Source: Candidatus Protochlamydia sp. (GTDB taxonomy: Bacteria; Chlamydiota; Chlamydiia; Chlamydiales; Parachlamydiaceae). From it: 64,000 bases of DNA. The position numbers were made by a program, and so were the translations under genes. The notes below the pieces were generated by a model. It searched no databases, was not told where the DNA came from, and was given only the letters and a program-made list of their open reading frames with translations. This document shows, piece by piece, positions 52,703-61,046 of this stretch. Numbering within the stretch: position 1 is the first letter of the stretch; every line of letters starts with the position of its first letter. The DNA is taken from the NCBI GenBank assembly GCA_013695355.1, contig JACDAQ010000014.1:62001-126000 (forward strand), read 5' to 3'.

Positions 52703-53395
52703 ATGCTAAAAAAAATTACTCTTTTATCTTGTTTATTGGCTATATTTTTTATAGCTCAGGGTGCACATTCTGAAGAAAAACCTTACGACGAAGCAATCAG
52801 CCTGGGCAATAGCTGCCAGGTGACATGGCAATTAAAAGCCAATGGATTTAGAACTTTCGCCTACCCGTTTGATTGGTTTCATACGCCCTCTACCGGTTTA
52901 TTAGGTTTTATCACTTATCAAGGATCCAATTTTTTTGATATCGATAAAATTTCAGTCATTGGGCCCTATCCAGGAGATCCTATTTGCCTTCAGGTGATGG
53001 ATTTGAATTTTGGTATTATGTCTTACCATGATTTTACCTCTAACCCCCCTTTCGCCAATTATTGGGATGTTAAGTTAAAATACGACCGCAGAATAAAGAG
53101 ATTTTTTAATCTTTTAAATTCAAATAAAAAGGTATTGCTTGTAAGACTGGGTGATTCGCGGCAAGAAATAGAGTGTTTGGATTATCTTTTGCAGCAAAAT
53201 TATCCCAAATTGAACTACACAATATTGGCCGTTCATGAAACTGAAGATTTCAAATTGGATTGGGGATTGGATCGTATTAAAAACTATTACATCAAACAAA
53301 TTCCCTGGAATTGGCAAGGAGATGTTGCGAGCTGGAAAGCAGTTTTAGAAAACTTCCACATCAAAACAAATAACGATGCTTTACTAAATGATTGA
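52703..53395 (+). CDS. Exported DUF1796-like putative cysteine peptidase
   Basis: A 230-residue protein with a signal peptide (about 1-22, ending near GAHSEE). The mature part begins with ISLGNSCQVTWQLKANGFRT then FAYPFDWFHTP, the pattern of DUF1796/papain-like proteins in which the Cys (here Cys38) is the proposed nucleophile and the PFDW is conserved. A candidate His sits in the YHDF segment near residue 111. Catalytic activity has not been shown for most family members. It is divergent from proC and convergent with acs. Export from the cell suggests a role at the surface or in the inclusion; the substrate is not known. Confidence 0.75.
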   Translation: MLKKITLLSCLLAIFFIAQGAHSEEKPYDEAISLGNSCQVTWQLKANGFRTFAYPFDWFHTPSTGLLGFITYQGSNFFDIDKISVIGPYPGDPICLQVMDLNFGIMSYHDFTSNPPFANYWDVKLKYDRRIKRFFNLLNSNKKVLLVRLGDSRQEIECLDYLLQQNYPKLNYTILAVHETEDFKLDWGLDRIKNYYIKQIPWNWQGDVASWKAVLENFHIKTNNDALLND

Positions 53396-53500
53396 TTAGC
53401 TGTTTACAAAGCACTTGTGACCTGGAAACAAAGCCATTATGCTCTGTAACCCAAATACTTGTGCTCTGTAAACCAAGTTTTGTTTACTAGTCCTATTTCC

Positions 53501-55456
53501 CTAGTCTTCTTCGTAATCTTTTTTTAGTTCATTAAGCATCGAAGGGTCAATCAGTGTTGTCACATCCCCAATTGTACGCCCTTCGGCTATATCTCTTAGC
53601 AACCGGCGCATAATTTTGCCGCTTCTGGTTTTAGGGAGATCGGAAACAAATATGATTTTTTCCGGCCTTGCGATAGCGCCAATTTTTTTTACAACGTGCA
53701 TCTTTAGAAGGTCGGCCAGGGCTTCATTTGGTAATACACCTTCTTTAAGTGTCACAAATGCCGCAATGGCCTGCCCTTTAATGGAATGATAAATAGATAT
53801 CACAGCAGCTTCTGCTACGTTTGGGTGATCGACCAGAGCGCTTTCTATTTCAGCACTTCCAAGGCGGTGGCCAGAAACATTGATCACATCATCCATGCGG
53901 CCTAAGAGCCAAAAATAGCCATCTTCATCTTTTCTGGCGCTATCGCCTGTAAAGTAGTAATGGGAGTTGATTTTTTTCCAGTAGCTCTCTTCAAACCTTT
54001 TTTGATCTTTATAGATCCCACGCAGCATTGAAGGCCAAGGAGATAATATAACTAGCGAACCCAAGGCTTTTTCATCTCCATCCTCGCCAATAATAGCTGC
54101 TTCGATTCCCGGGAGGGGTACTGTCGCACTACCTGGCTTAAGCGGAGATAGTCCTGGGATCGGCGCAATTAAAATACTGCCGGTTTCTGTTTGCCACCAA
54201 GTATCAACGATAGGACATTTTTGATGTCCAATATGAGTAAAATACCACATCCATGCTTCAGGGTTGATTGGCTCACCTACAGACCCCAACAGGCGCAAAG
54301 ATGACAGATTATGCTTTTTAAGCCAGCCCTCACCCCATTTCATAAATGTTCTGATCGCTGTTGGGGCTGTGTACAAAGTGGTAACTTTGTGTTTTTCAAT
54401 TAAATCCCATGTGCGATCTTTTTCAGGCCAGTCTAAAGAGCCTTCGTAGATCAATTGTGTCATTCCATTTAGAAGAGGACCATAGATAATATAGCTATGT
54501 CCAGTAATCCATCCAATATCGGCCGTGCACCAATAAATATCGGAGGGCTTGACATCAAACACCCAATTGGTTGTAGCTTTAGTTCCTGTAAGATACCCTC
54601 CAGTAGTATGGAGAATGCCTTTCGGCTTGCCCGTTGTACCGGAGGTATAAAGAATAAATAAAGTATCTTCCGCATCCATTTGTTCTGGTTCATAATACTC
54701 GGAAGCATTCTTCATGCATTGATGATACCAATGATCTCTGCCTTCAGACATTTCTATGGCCTGGGAGGCTCGATTTACCACTATAACATTTTCTACTGTG
54801 GAACAATTTTTTAGGGCCTGGTCAACTGAGGATTTTAATGGAAAAAAACTACCTTTCCTGATGCTCCCATCGGCAGTCACAATGACCTTTGCCTCTGCAT
54901 CCTGAATCCTGTCTTGAAGCGCTTCGGCTGAAAAACCGCCAAATACAACCACATGGACTGCTCCAATGCGGGCACACGCCAGCATTGCAACGGCTGCCTC
55001 AGGGATCATAGGAAGGTAGATGGCTACCCGGTCGCCCTTTTGCACCCCTAGCGATTTTAAAACATGGCTGAATTTATTGACTTCCAGGTAAAGTTCTTCG
55101 TAAGTTAGCGTCCTTTGTTCCCCTTTTTCCCCTTCCCAGATCAGGGCCGTCTTATGTTTCGTATCGGTATGCATGTGAATGTCCAGGCAATTATAACTGG
55201 CATTTATTTTGCCGCCCTGGAACCATTTGGCATGAGGAGGTTTCCAGTCCAGTACACAGTCCCAGGGAGAAAACCAGTGTAATTTCGCCGCTTGTTTAGC
55301 CCAAAAGGCTTCTCTGTCCTGATTTGCCTCTTCAAAGATTTCAAAGGATTGTATGTTTGCATGGGTCTTGAATTCATGAGTTGGCTCAATGAGCGTTTCA
55401 TTTGCAGTAAGTAAATTCAGGCAGGCTAAGCTTGCAGATACATTTAAAACATTCAT
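53501..55456 (-). CDS. acs: Acetyl-CoA synthetase
   Basis: Activates acetate to acetyl-CoA via acetyl-AMP. The 651-residue protein has the AMP-binding motif YTSGTTGKPKGILHTTGGY, the acetate-pocket region WWQTETGSILIAP, the TGDSARKDEDGYFWLLGRMDD hinge and the C-terminal KTRSGKIMRRLLRD with the conserved, often acetylated Lys. The N-terminus is full length, with GAGG upstream of the ATG. It lies between proC and proBA on the same strand but is separated from each by over 200 bases, so it is likely an independent unit. Confidence 0.95.
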   Translation of the reverse strand: MNVLNVSASLACLNLLTANETLIEPTHEFKTHANIQSFEIFEEANQDREAFWAKQAAKLHWFSPWDCVLDWKPPHAKWFQGGKINASYNCLDIHMHTDTKHKTALIWEGEKGEQRTLTYEELYLEVNKFSHVLKSLGVQKGDRVAIYLPMIPEAAVAMLACARIGAVHVVVFGGFSAEALQDRIQDAEAKVIVTADGSIRKGSFFPLKSSVDQALKNCSTVENVIVVNRASQAIEMSEGRDHWYHQCMKNASEYYEPEQMDAEDTLFILYTSGTTGKPKGILHTTGGYLTGTKATTNWVFDVKPSDIYWCTADIGWITGHSYIIYGPLLNGMTQLIYEGSLDWPEKDRTWDLIEKHKVTTLYTAPTAIRTFMKWGEGWLKKHNLSSLRLLGSVGEPINPEAWMWYFTHIGHQKCPIVDTWWQTETGSILIAPIPGLSPLKPGSATVPLPGIEAAIIGEDGDEKALGSLVILSPWPSMLRGIYKDQKRFEESYWKKINSHYYFTGDSARKDEDGYFWLLGRMDDVINVSGHRLGSAEIESALVDHPNVAEAAVISIYHSIKGQAIAAFVTLKEGVLPNEALADLLKMHVVKKIGAIARPEKIIFVSDLPKTRSGKIMRRLLRDIAEGRTIGDVTTLIDPSMLNELKKDYEED

Positions 55457-55661
55457 TTGCGCCTCATGGGAGAATAATTTCTTTAAGAACCCTTCATAGA
55501 TTTTGGTTTTAAGGATGCCACTTTTATGTTTTTTTCACTAAATAAAAAAAAGAAAATATCCCAACTGAATTTAAGTTCAATTGGGAGACTTAAAAGTGAG
55601 CCGAGAGGTTTGTATAAATTTTATTGTTTTTTCTCTCGATGGATTTTATTTTTTATAAATG

Positions 55662-56918
55662 CTATTGCGGTCTGACCTGATAATCTCCCTTTACAACCCA
55701 CTTATACGAAGTCAATTCCTTTAATCCCATAGGTCCGCGTGCATGAAGTTTTTGCGTACTGATCGCCACTTCAGCGCCAAAACCGAACTGCCCTCCATCC
55801 GTAAAGCGCGTGGATGCATTTACATAGACAGCTGCAGAGTCAATTTCTTTAATGAAGCGTCCGGCATTTTGATGGTCCTCAGTTAAAATGCCATCGCTAT
55901 GCTTTGTGCTATGAAGATGAATATGTTCAATAGCTTCGCTTAAATCATTGACAACTTTAATTCCGAGCACAAGACTTAGCCATTCTGTATCCCAGTCATC
56001 TAATTCAGCAGGCTTACAGGAAGGGCTTTGGGCTATATCCCAGGCCGCCTGGTCCAAACGGAACGTAACGTTGTTGGCCCCCAGGGCTTTAATGACTTTA
56101 GGGATAAAACCCAAGGCTACTGCAGAATGGACAAGCAAAGTATCTAAAGAATTGCAGACTGTTGGGCGTTGAATTTTTGCGTTTAAAATGACGTTTAAGG
56201 AGCGATCTAGATCTGCTGATTGATCAACGAATAAGTGACAAATTCCAATGCCACCTGTAATTACAGGAATGGTACTATTTTTCCTGCAAAACTCCTGGAG
56301 GGAGGCGCTGCCTCTGGGAATAATCAAATCAATATAATCGTGCAGCTGTAGTAGTTCTTTGACTTGCAACCGATCAGAGCTGCCGATTAATTGGATTGCT
56401 TTTGAAGGCATTTCTACATATTTAAGCGCGCTTTGAATGATTTCAACCAATACTTTATTTGTCGAAAGAGTTTCTGATCCTCCCCTCAAAAGGGCGCAGT
56501 TGCCCGACTTAATGATTAGAGAGCTAATATCAATTGTCACATTGGGCCTTGATTCATAAATGATCCCCAATACGCCAATGGGCGTGCGGTATTTTGCCAA
56601 ATGAAGCTGGTTTGGCAAATCTATTTCTTCAAAAACTTCTCCAATGGGATCTGGAAGCTGGATCACTTGTCCAATATCATGGATAATCCCATCCAGTTTA
56701 TTTTCCAGCGATAGCCTTTCCAGCATGGCCTCATTCAGCCCATTTTGAGCTGCCAGTGCAAGGTCATACGAATTAGCCTTGAGAATGTCTTCCTGCTTGT
56801 TCTTTAAACTCCTTCTAATAGCCTCCAGGGCGCCGTTTCTTTGTGCAAGTGTGGTAGCAGCCATTTGAAAGGTTAAATTTTTGGCAGCCTTTGCCATTTT
56901 TAAAACATCAGTTTTCAT
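55662..56918 (-). CDS. proA: Gamma-glutamyl phosphate reductase
   Basis: Second step of proline synthesis: reduces gamma-glutamyl phosphate to glutamate semialdehyde with NADPH. Seen: VLGIIYESRPNVTIDISSLI, GNCALLRGGSET, the catalytic-Cys segment QRPTVCNSLDTLLVH and the C-terminal RFTDGGQFGFGAEVAISTQK then GLKELTSYKW. At 418 residues it is normal. It overlaps the end of proB by 11 bases, a typical proBA operon arrangement. Confidence 0.96.
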   Translation of the reverse strand: MKTDVLKMAKAAKNLTFQMAATTLAQRNGALEAIRRSLKNKQEDILKANSYDLALAAQNGLNEAMLERLSLENKLDGIIHDIGQVIQLPDPIGEVFEEIDLPNQLHLAKYRTPIGVLGIIYESRPNVTIDISSLIIKSGNCALLRGGSETLSTNKVLVEIIQSALKYVEMPSKAIQLIGSSDRLQVKELLQLHDYIDLIIPRGSASLQEFCRKNSTIPVITGGIGICHLFVDQSADLDRSLNVILNAKIQRPTVCNSLDTLLVHSAVALGFIPKVIKALGANNVTFRLDQAAWDIAQSPSCKPAELDDWDTEWLSLVLGIKVVNDLSEAIEHIHLHSTKHSDGILTEDHQNAGRFIKEIDSAAVYVNASTRFTDGGQFGFGAEVAISTQKLHARGPMGLKELTSYKWVVKGDYQVRPQ

Positions 56919-58038
56919 TACCTTTTTCCTCGGTGAATTTAATCCGCGTCATATTTGTCCGGTGAATAATTTCAGGGCCATAACTATAGCCGAGTATTTC
57001 TTCAATACTTTCAGATTGCTTTCCTAGCAGCTTTTGAATTTCCTGGCTTCCATAATTTGTAATTCCTACGGCAATGGCTTCACCGGATTGTGACATCACT
57101 TGCACCGTCGTGCCCCGTTCATATGTTTGAGAGGTCTTTATAATACCAGAAGAGAGCAAGCTTGCCCCATGATGAAGAATTTTTTCTTCAGCGCCACCAT
57201 CCACATGGATCATCCCCTTTCGCTTTTCGGAGAGAAGCCACTTTTTGCGGCTTTCGCGCGCCGATACCTCTTCCATAAAAAGCGTCCCAATCTGCTGGCC
57301 AAGGGCTAGATCAATCAAAACATTAGGCCGCGAGGAAGAAGCAATCACAGTACGAGTACCACATTGAGAGGCAATCTGGGCAGCCTCTATTTTTGTCCTC
57401 ATTCCTCCTGTCCCAAGAGATGTGGAAGACCCTCCGGCTAAAGCAAAAATTGATTCGTCGATGCGATTGACAATTGGAATGAGTTTAGCACTTTTGTCAA
57501 TGCGGGGATCTGCCGTATAAAGTCCTTCCTGGTCGGTCAATAAAATGACCAGATCGGCATCTATTAGGTTAGCGGCCAACGCAGCCAAGTTGTCGTTATC
57601 TCCTACACGTATTTCTTTAGTGGCAATCGTATCATTTTCATTAATAATAGGAATAATATGATGCTTTAACAAACAACGCAGGGTGTCGCGTGCATTCAAA
57701 TACCTTTTCCGATCTGAAAAGTCATCCCTGGTCAAAAGGACCTGTCCAACGTGCAGATCGAACAAGGAAAATAGCTCTGACCAGGTTTGCATTAATTTTA
57801 CCTGGCCGATAGAAGAAAACATTTGCTTAGTGGGCAACGAGCGGTCGGCTTTTGGGTAATTGAGTAATTCACGGCCGCACGCAATCGCTCCTGAACTGAC
57901 CAGGACAACATGCGCTCCCTCACTTTGCAGTTGGGCCAATTGCTGGACTAGCCCTAACATGAAGCGGCGAGATAGCTTTTGCCCCCCTTGGGTCAAAGTG
58001 CTTGTGCCGATTTTAACAATGATTTTCTTACCTTTCAT
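56908..58038 (-). CDS. proB: Glutamate 5-kinase with PUA domain
   Basis: First step of proline synthesis: phosphorylates glutamate. The amino-acid kinase domain starts with KIIVKIGTSTLTQGG, contains SSGAIACGRELL, INENDTIATKEI, LTDQEGLYTADPR and GTGGMRTKIEAAQIA, and is followed by a PUA domain (residues about 275-355), the usual architecture in bacteria. At 376 residues it is complete. GAGGTGA precedes the ATG. Proline feedback by the PUA/kinase domain is known for the family. The gene is first in proB-proA. Confidence 0.96.
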   Translation of the reverse strand: MKGKKIIVKIGTSTLTQGGQKLSRRFMLGLVQQLAQLQSEGAHVVLVSSGAIACGRELLNYPKADRSLPTKQMFSSIGQVKLMQTWSELFSLFDLHVGQVLLTRDDFSDRKRYLNARDTLRCLLKHHIIPIINENDTIATKEIRVGDNDNLAALAANLIDADLVILLTDQEGLYTADPRIDKSAKLIPIVNRIDESIFALAGGSSTSLGTGGMRTKIEAAQIASQCGTRTVIASSSRPNVLIDLALGQQIGTLFMEEVSARESRKKWLLSEKRKGMIHVDGGAEEKILHHGASLLSSGIIKTSQTYERGTTVQVMSQSGEAIAVGITNYGSQEIQKLLGKQSESIEEILGYSYGPEIIHRTNMTRIKFTEEKGNEN

Positions 58039-58125
58039 TCTTCACCTCATCTATTCGTATATATACCAAACGTGATTCGTAATTTGGAACTTTTCATTTT
58101 TTTACAGGAGATGTTATTCCCTTTT

Positions 58126-58203
58126 CCCTCTCTGTGATCTCTGTGGGCTCTGTGGGTAATACTTTAAGGATTTTACCACACAGCCCATAGATCACAGAGA
58201 TGG
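58126..58203. repeat. Inverted repeat, TCTCTGTGATC family (copy 2)
   Basis: Left arm TCTCTGTGATCTCTGTGGGC then TCTGTGGGTAA; right arm TTACCACACAGCCCATAGAT then CACAGAGA. About 30 bases pair with few mismatches around a 10-base loop. It lies just upstream of proB and shares its outer arm with the element at 8597. Confidence 0.65.
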
Positions 58204-58225
58204 AAGAAGTTAGTGAAGTTATTCA

Positions 58226-58322
58226 ATTTTTGAGTTAACTGAGGTATACAATAGAGTGCTGAGGTATACAATAGAGTGCTATGGAATACCAAATTAAAAA
58301 TTTTTGAATTCACTTGGGTATA
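58226..58322 (-). repeat. Two direct copies of the TATACC repeat around a tandem duplication
   Basis: Two copies on the minus strand (TATACCTCAGTTAACTCAAA followed by AATTG, and TATACCCAAGTGAATTCAAA followed by AATT) flank the duplicated 20-mer. Confidence 0.55.
58241..58280. repeat. Perfect tandem duplication of 20 bases
   Basis: GAGGTATACAATAGAGTGCT occurs twice in direct succession (58241-58260 and 58261-58280) with no difference, followed by a third degenerate ATGGAATACC. A recent slippage or an operator-like site upstream of dinB are both possible. Confidence 0.85.
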
Positions 58323-58381
58323 AGTAATTTTAACTCTATTTTGTTATAATTCAACTGATATTTAATTAGTCAGTTTGTAAA

Positions 58382-59443
58382 ATGAATTACATGAAAACTA
58401 AAAAAATTATTCATCTTGATATGGATGCCTTTTATGCTTCTGTCGAAATGCGCGATAACCCAGCCTTAAAATCACTCCCTATTGCTGTCGGAGGTGATCC
58501 TCGAGGCCGTGGGGTCATCGCTACCGCAAATTATAAAGCCAGGAAATATGGGGTCCGTTCCGCTATGCCTTCATGGAAGGCGCAGCAGTTATGCCCCGAT
58601 CTTGTCATTATTTATCCAAATTTTGATAAATATAAGCAGGAAAGCCGGGCTATTCATGAAATTTTTCATGCTTTCACTGACATTATCGAACCACTTTCAT
58701 TGGACGAGGCTTTTTTGGATGTTTCTGACGCGGAAGCTTTTGGGGGCAGCGCCACGCTGATCGCCAAGGAAATTCGTCAACGCATCTGGGCCGAGCTTCG
58801 CTTGACTGCTTCGGCAGGTATTGCCCCCAACAAGTTTTTAGCAAAAGTTGCAAGCGATTGGAAAAAACCTAATGGATTATTTGTCATACGCCCAGAAGAA
58901 GTGGATGCCTTTATCCAGGAGCTTCCAATAGAAAAGATCTCAGGCATTGGTCATGTGACAGCTAAAAGACTGCATCTGTCGGGCATTCGAACCTGCGGGG
59001 AGCTTCAGCTTTTGGATCTTCCGCAGCTAGTAGAGCACTTTGGCAGCAGGGCATGGACCTTGTATGAATTGAGCCGCGGGATAGACAACCGTGCGGTGAT
59101 TACTGAACGCATAAGAAAATCATTGAGTGTCGAATCGACTTTCGTGCAGGATTTGTCCACATTGGAGGCTTGTTTAGAGCAAATCCCTGGCCTCTTTCGA
59201 AGATTGATGGGGCGCTATGGTAAGGTGAGTGATCAGTATGAAATCAAAAAGCCTTTTGCCAAGGTAAAGTTTGCTGATTTTACAACGACGACGGTTGAAA
59301 GCCTCCTTTATCCTGAGGCTGATCTTCATAGCTATAGTGCTTTAATTCAAATAGGGTGGGACCGTAAACAAATACCTGTCCGCTTGCTTGGGTTGGGGGT
59401 GAATTTAAATGCTGGAGTAGAGCGGCAATTGACTTTTTTTTAA
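58382..59443 (+). CDS. dinB: DNA polymerase IV (DinB)
   Basis: Y-family translesion polymerase. The N-terminus IIHLDMDAFYASVEMRDNP gives Asp13 and the catalytic pair Asp108-Glu109 is in PLSLDEAFLDV; also present are the fingers segment YKARKYGVRSAMPSWKAQQLC and TASAGIAPNKFLAKVASDWKKPNGLF. The little-finger domain is complete; the C-terminal beta-clamp-binding motif is probably QLTFF at the very end. At 353 residues it is full length. Starts possible at 58382 or 58391. It lies downstream of a repeat-rich gap; no LexA box was recognised. Confidence 0.94.
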   Translation: MNYMKTKKIIHLDMDAFYASVEMRDNPALKSLPIAVGGDPRGRGVIATANYKARKYGVRSAMPSWKAQQLCPDLVIIYPNFDKYKQESRAIHEIFHAFTDIIEPLSLDEAFLDVSDAEAFGGSATLIAKEIRQRIWAELRLTASAGIAPNKFLAKVASDWKKPNGLFVIRPEEVDAFIQELPIEKISGIGHVTAKRLHLSGIRTCGELQLLDLPQLVEHFGSRAWTLYELSRGIDNRAVITERIRKSLSVESTFVQDLSTLEACLEQIPGLFRRLMGRYGKVSDQYEIKKPFAKVKFADFTTTTVESLLYPEADLHSYSALIQIGWDRKQIPVRLLGLGVNLNAGVERQLTFF

Positions 59444-59573
59444 ATTGCTTAAACCGAAAACGCAAGTGTAAATTACGTCTTTACGCTATTTTAACCGATT
59501 CTTTTTTTTGCATTTGCATATTTTTGTTTTAGTGATAAACAAAATAAATCACAATAATTAAACTAGAGAAACT

Positions 59574-60929
59574 ATGAAATATTTAAATTGCTTCTTTTTG
59601 TTGATCGCGTCTTTGACTAGTTATCAACATGTCAGCGCCGAATGTGGTTCATCTTCTGAAACGCCTGCTCAAAATCAAGATTCCTATTTCTCATCTTTTT
59701 CCAAAAAGGTTAAATACGAGGTCTCTCTAGGTTACACAAAAATGGGCCAGAACGACTGGTGGACAAAGATTGAACCTTATAACATTTATTTAGGGGCTCT
59801 TCCCCTCATGAATGAAGGGCATTTGGAAAAAATAGCGGAGCTTGGCGTAACTGGGGTCCTCTCAATGGTAGAAGACTTTGAATTAGAGGCTGGTTGGGTG
59901 AATGTGCCCGTGACCCCGCTGGATTGGGATAAAGCTGGTATTAATGTCGAACATATTAAAGCTGTTGATTTCTGCCCTCTCACCCATGCTGAAATCGAAA
60001 GAGGAGTGGCCTATCTTGCCGTCATGCTTGAACAAGGTCAAAAAGTATATGTGCATTGTAAAGCAGGCCGGGGGCGTAGTGCTACAATTGTGGTTGCATA
60101 TTTGATGCAGTATCAGCTTCTTTCTTTTGATGAAGCTCTTTCATTTGTTAAAGACCAACGGCCGCAAATTAATCTAAATAGCTATCAACGCCAGGCTATC
60201 ATTAATTATTTCAGTCCGGCTGAAAGTGAAGCTGATTTAACAGCACCTCCTTCTGAAAGTGCAAGTTATTTTAATAGCATAAATCCGGTCACTGAAGAGA
60301 GGCTGGCCCATGTTTTAGAAAATATGCTTTTCTATGTGATTGAAGGGGTCAGTTCTACATCAGCTGTCAAAACTTCCGAGGGCCTCGCAGGATGGATCCC
60401 TGCCATCGAAGTTGAATCCACACTTTCGAGAAGAAACCGCTACCTTCGCGAATTTGCGGGAGACCAGGCGGCAGCTACGGAAGCTGCTATACAACGCAAT
60501 CAAAGCACGATCAAAAAGTTAAAAATGATGGCTGTGGGCTGCTTGCCAATGATTGGAATGCCGACCAGTTATTCGATAAAACTTTGGCATCAACTTAGAG
60601 AAATTGCCTTAATTGCTGCGCTGCATGGACATGATCTTCAAAATAAAGAAGTAAAAATGAAAATTTTATCTGCTCTAGTCGGTGGCAATCTTCTTAAAAT
60701 TCCAGCAGCTTCTATTGATTTAGTCGCACGGCAGGTCGTTAAAAAAATTCTCCTTCAAATCGGCCTTCAGGGAATTGCTTCTTCGGCTGTGATCCCTGCG
60801 CATCTAATTTTTAATTATTTTACCGACAACTCAGCCAAAGTATCGGCTCATGCCAAGGAATTCTTTGCCGGAGAAAACTCCCTGCCAATTTATGTAGAAG
60901 ATTATTCAAATGAAATTTCAGCACCGTAA
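59574..60929 (+). CDS. Exported dual-specificity phosphatase fused to an EcsC-like domain
   Basis: A 451-residue protein. Residues 1-22 are a signal peptide (MKYLNCFFLLIASLTSYQHV). Residues about 65-200 form a PTP/dual-specificity phosphatase domain: YIYLGALPLMNE-like start, then HCKAGRGRSATIVVAYLM with catalytic Cys162 and Arg168, closest by eye to the PTPMT1 lipid phosphatase subgroup, with a candidate general acid near Asp132. Residues about 315-430 have the helical features of EcsC proteins (REIALIAALHGHDL, ILSALVGGNLLKIPAA). PTPMT1-type enzymes dephosphorylate phosphatidylglycerophosphate in mitochondria. The exported two-domain arrangement looks unusual. Substrate is not proven. Confidence 0.78.
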   Translation: MKYLNCFFLLIASLTSYQHVSAECGSSSETPAQNQDSYFSSFSKKVKYEVSLGYTKMGQNDWWTKIEPYNIYLGALPLMNEGHLEKIAELGVTGVLSMVEDFELEAGWVNVPVTPLDWDKAGINVEHIKAVDFCPLTHAEIERGVAYLAVMLEQGQKVYVHCKAGRGRSATIVVAYLMQYQLLSFDEALSFVKDQRPQINLNSYQRQAIINYFSPAESEADLTAPPSESASYFNSINPVTEERLAHVLENMLFYVIEGVSSTSAVKTSEGLAGWIPAIEVESTLSRRNRYLREFAGDQAAATEAAIQRNQSTIKKLKMMAVGCLPMIGMPTSYSIKLWHQLREIALIAALHGHDLQNKEVKMKILSALVGGNLLKIPAASIDLVARQVVKKILLQIGLQGIASSAVIPAHLIFNYFTDNSAKVSAHAKEFFAGENSLPIYVEDYSNEISAP

Positions 60930-60984
60930 CCAAAGCTTCAAAAGGCAAGTCCCACTTGTTTACAAATGGGCATCCATGCAAAAT

Positions 60985-61027
60985 GTATACCTAAGTGAAT
61001 TCAAAAATTAGAGTTCACTTGGGTATA
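60985..61027. repeat. TATACC palindrome upstream of dnaG
   Basis: TATACCTAAGTGAATTC faces AGTTCACTTGGGTATA around a 9-base AT loop, so a full inverted form of the repeat seen as half-sites at 10508, 58226 and 58299. It ends 19 bases before the dnaG start. Confidence 0.6.
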
Positions 61028-61046
61028 TAGACAGGTGGTTAAGTTA

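Larger units (their letters stand above)
58039..58381. other. Repeat-rich divergent gap between proB and dinB
   Basis: 343 bases holding a long palindrome, a perfect tandem 20-base duplication and two copies of the TATACC repeat, all listed separately. It must also contain promoters for the divergent proBA and dinB genes. Confidence 0.5.

Noticed and set aside
58382-58400. LexA-type SOS box upstream of dinB
   Set aside because: No palindromic CTG-N10-CAG or similar site was found in the gap; only the TATACC repeats and a tandem duplication.
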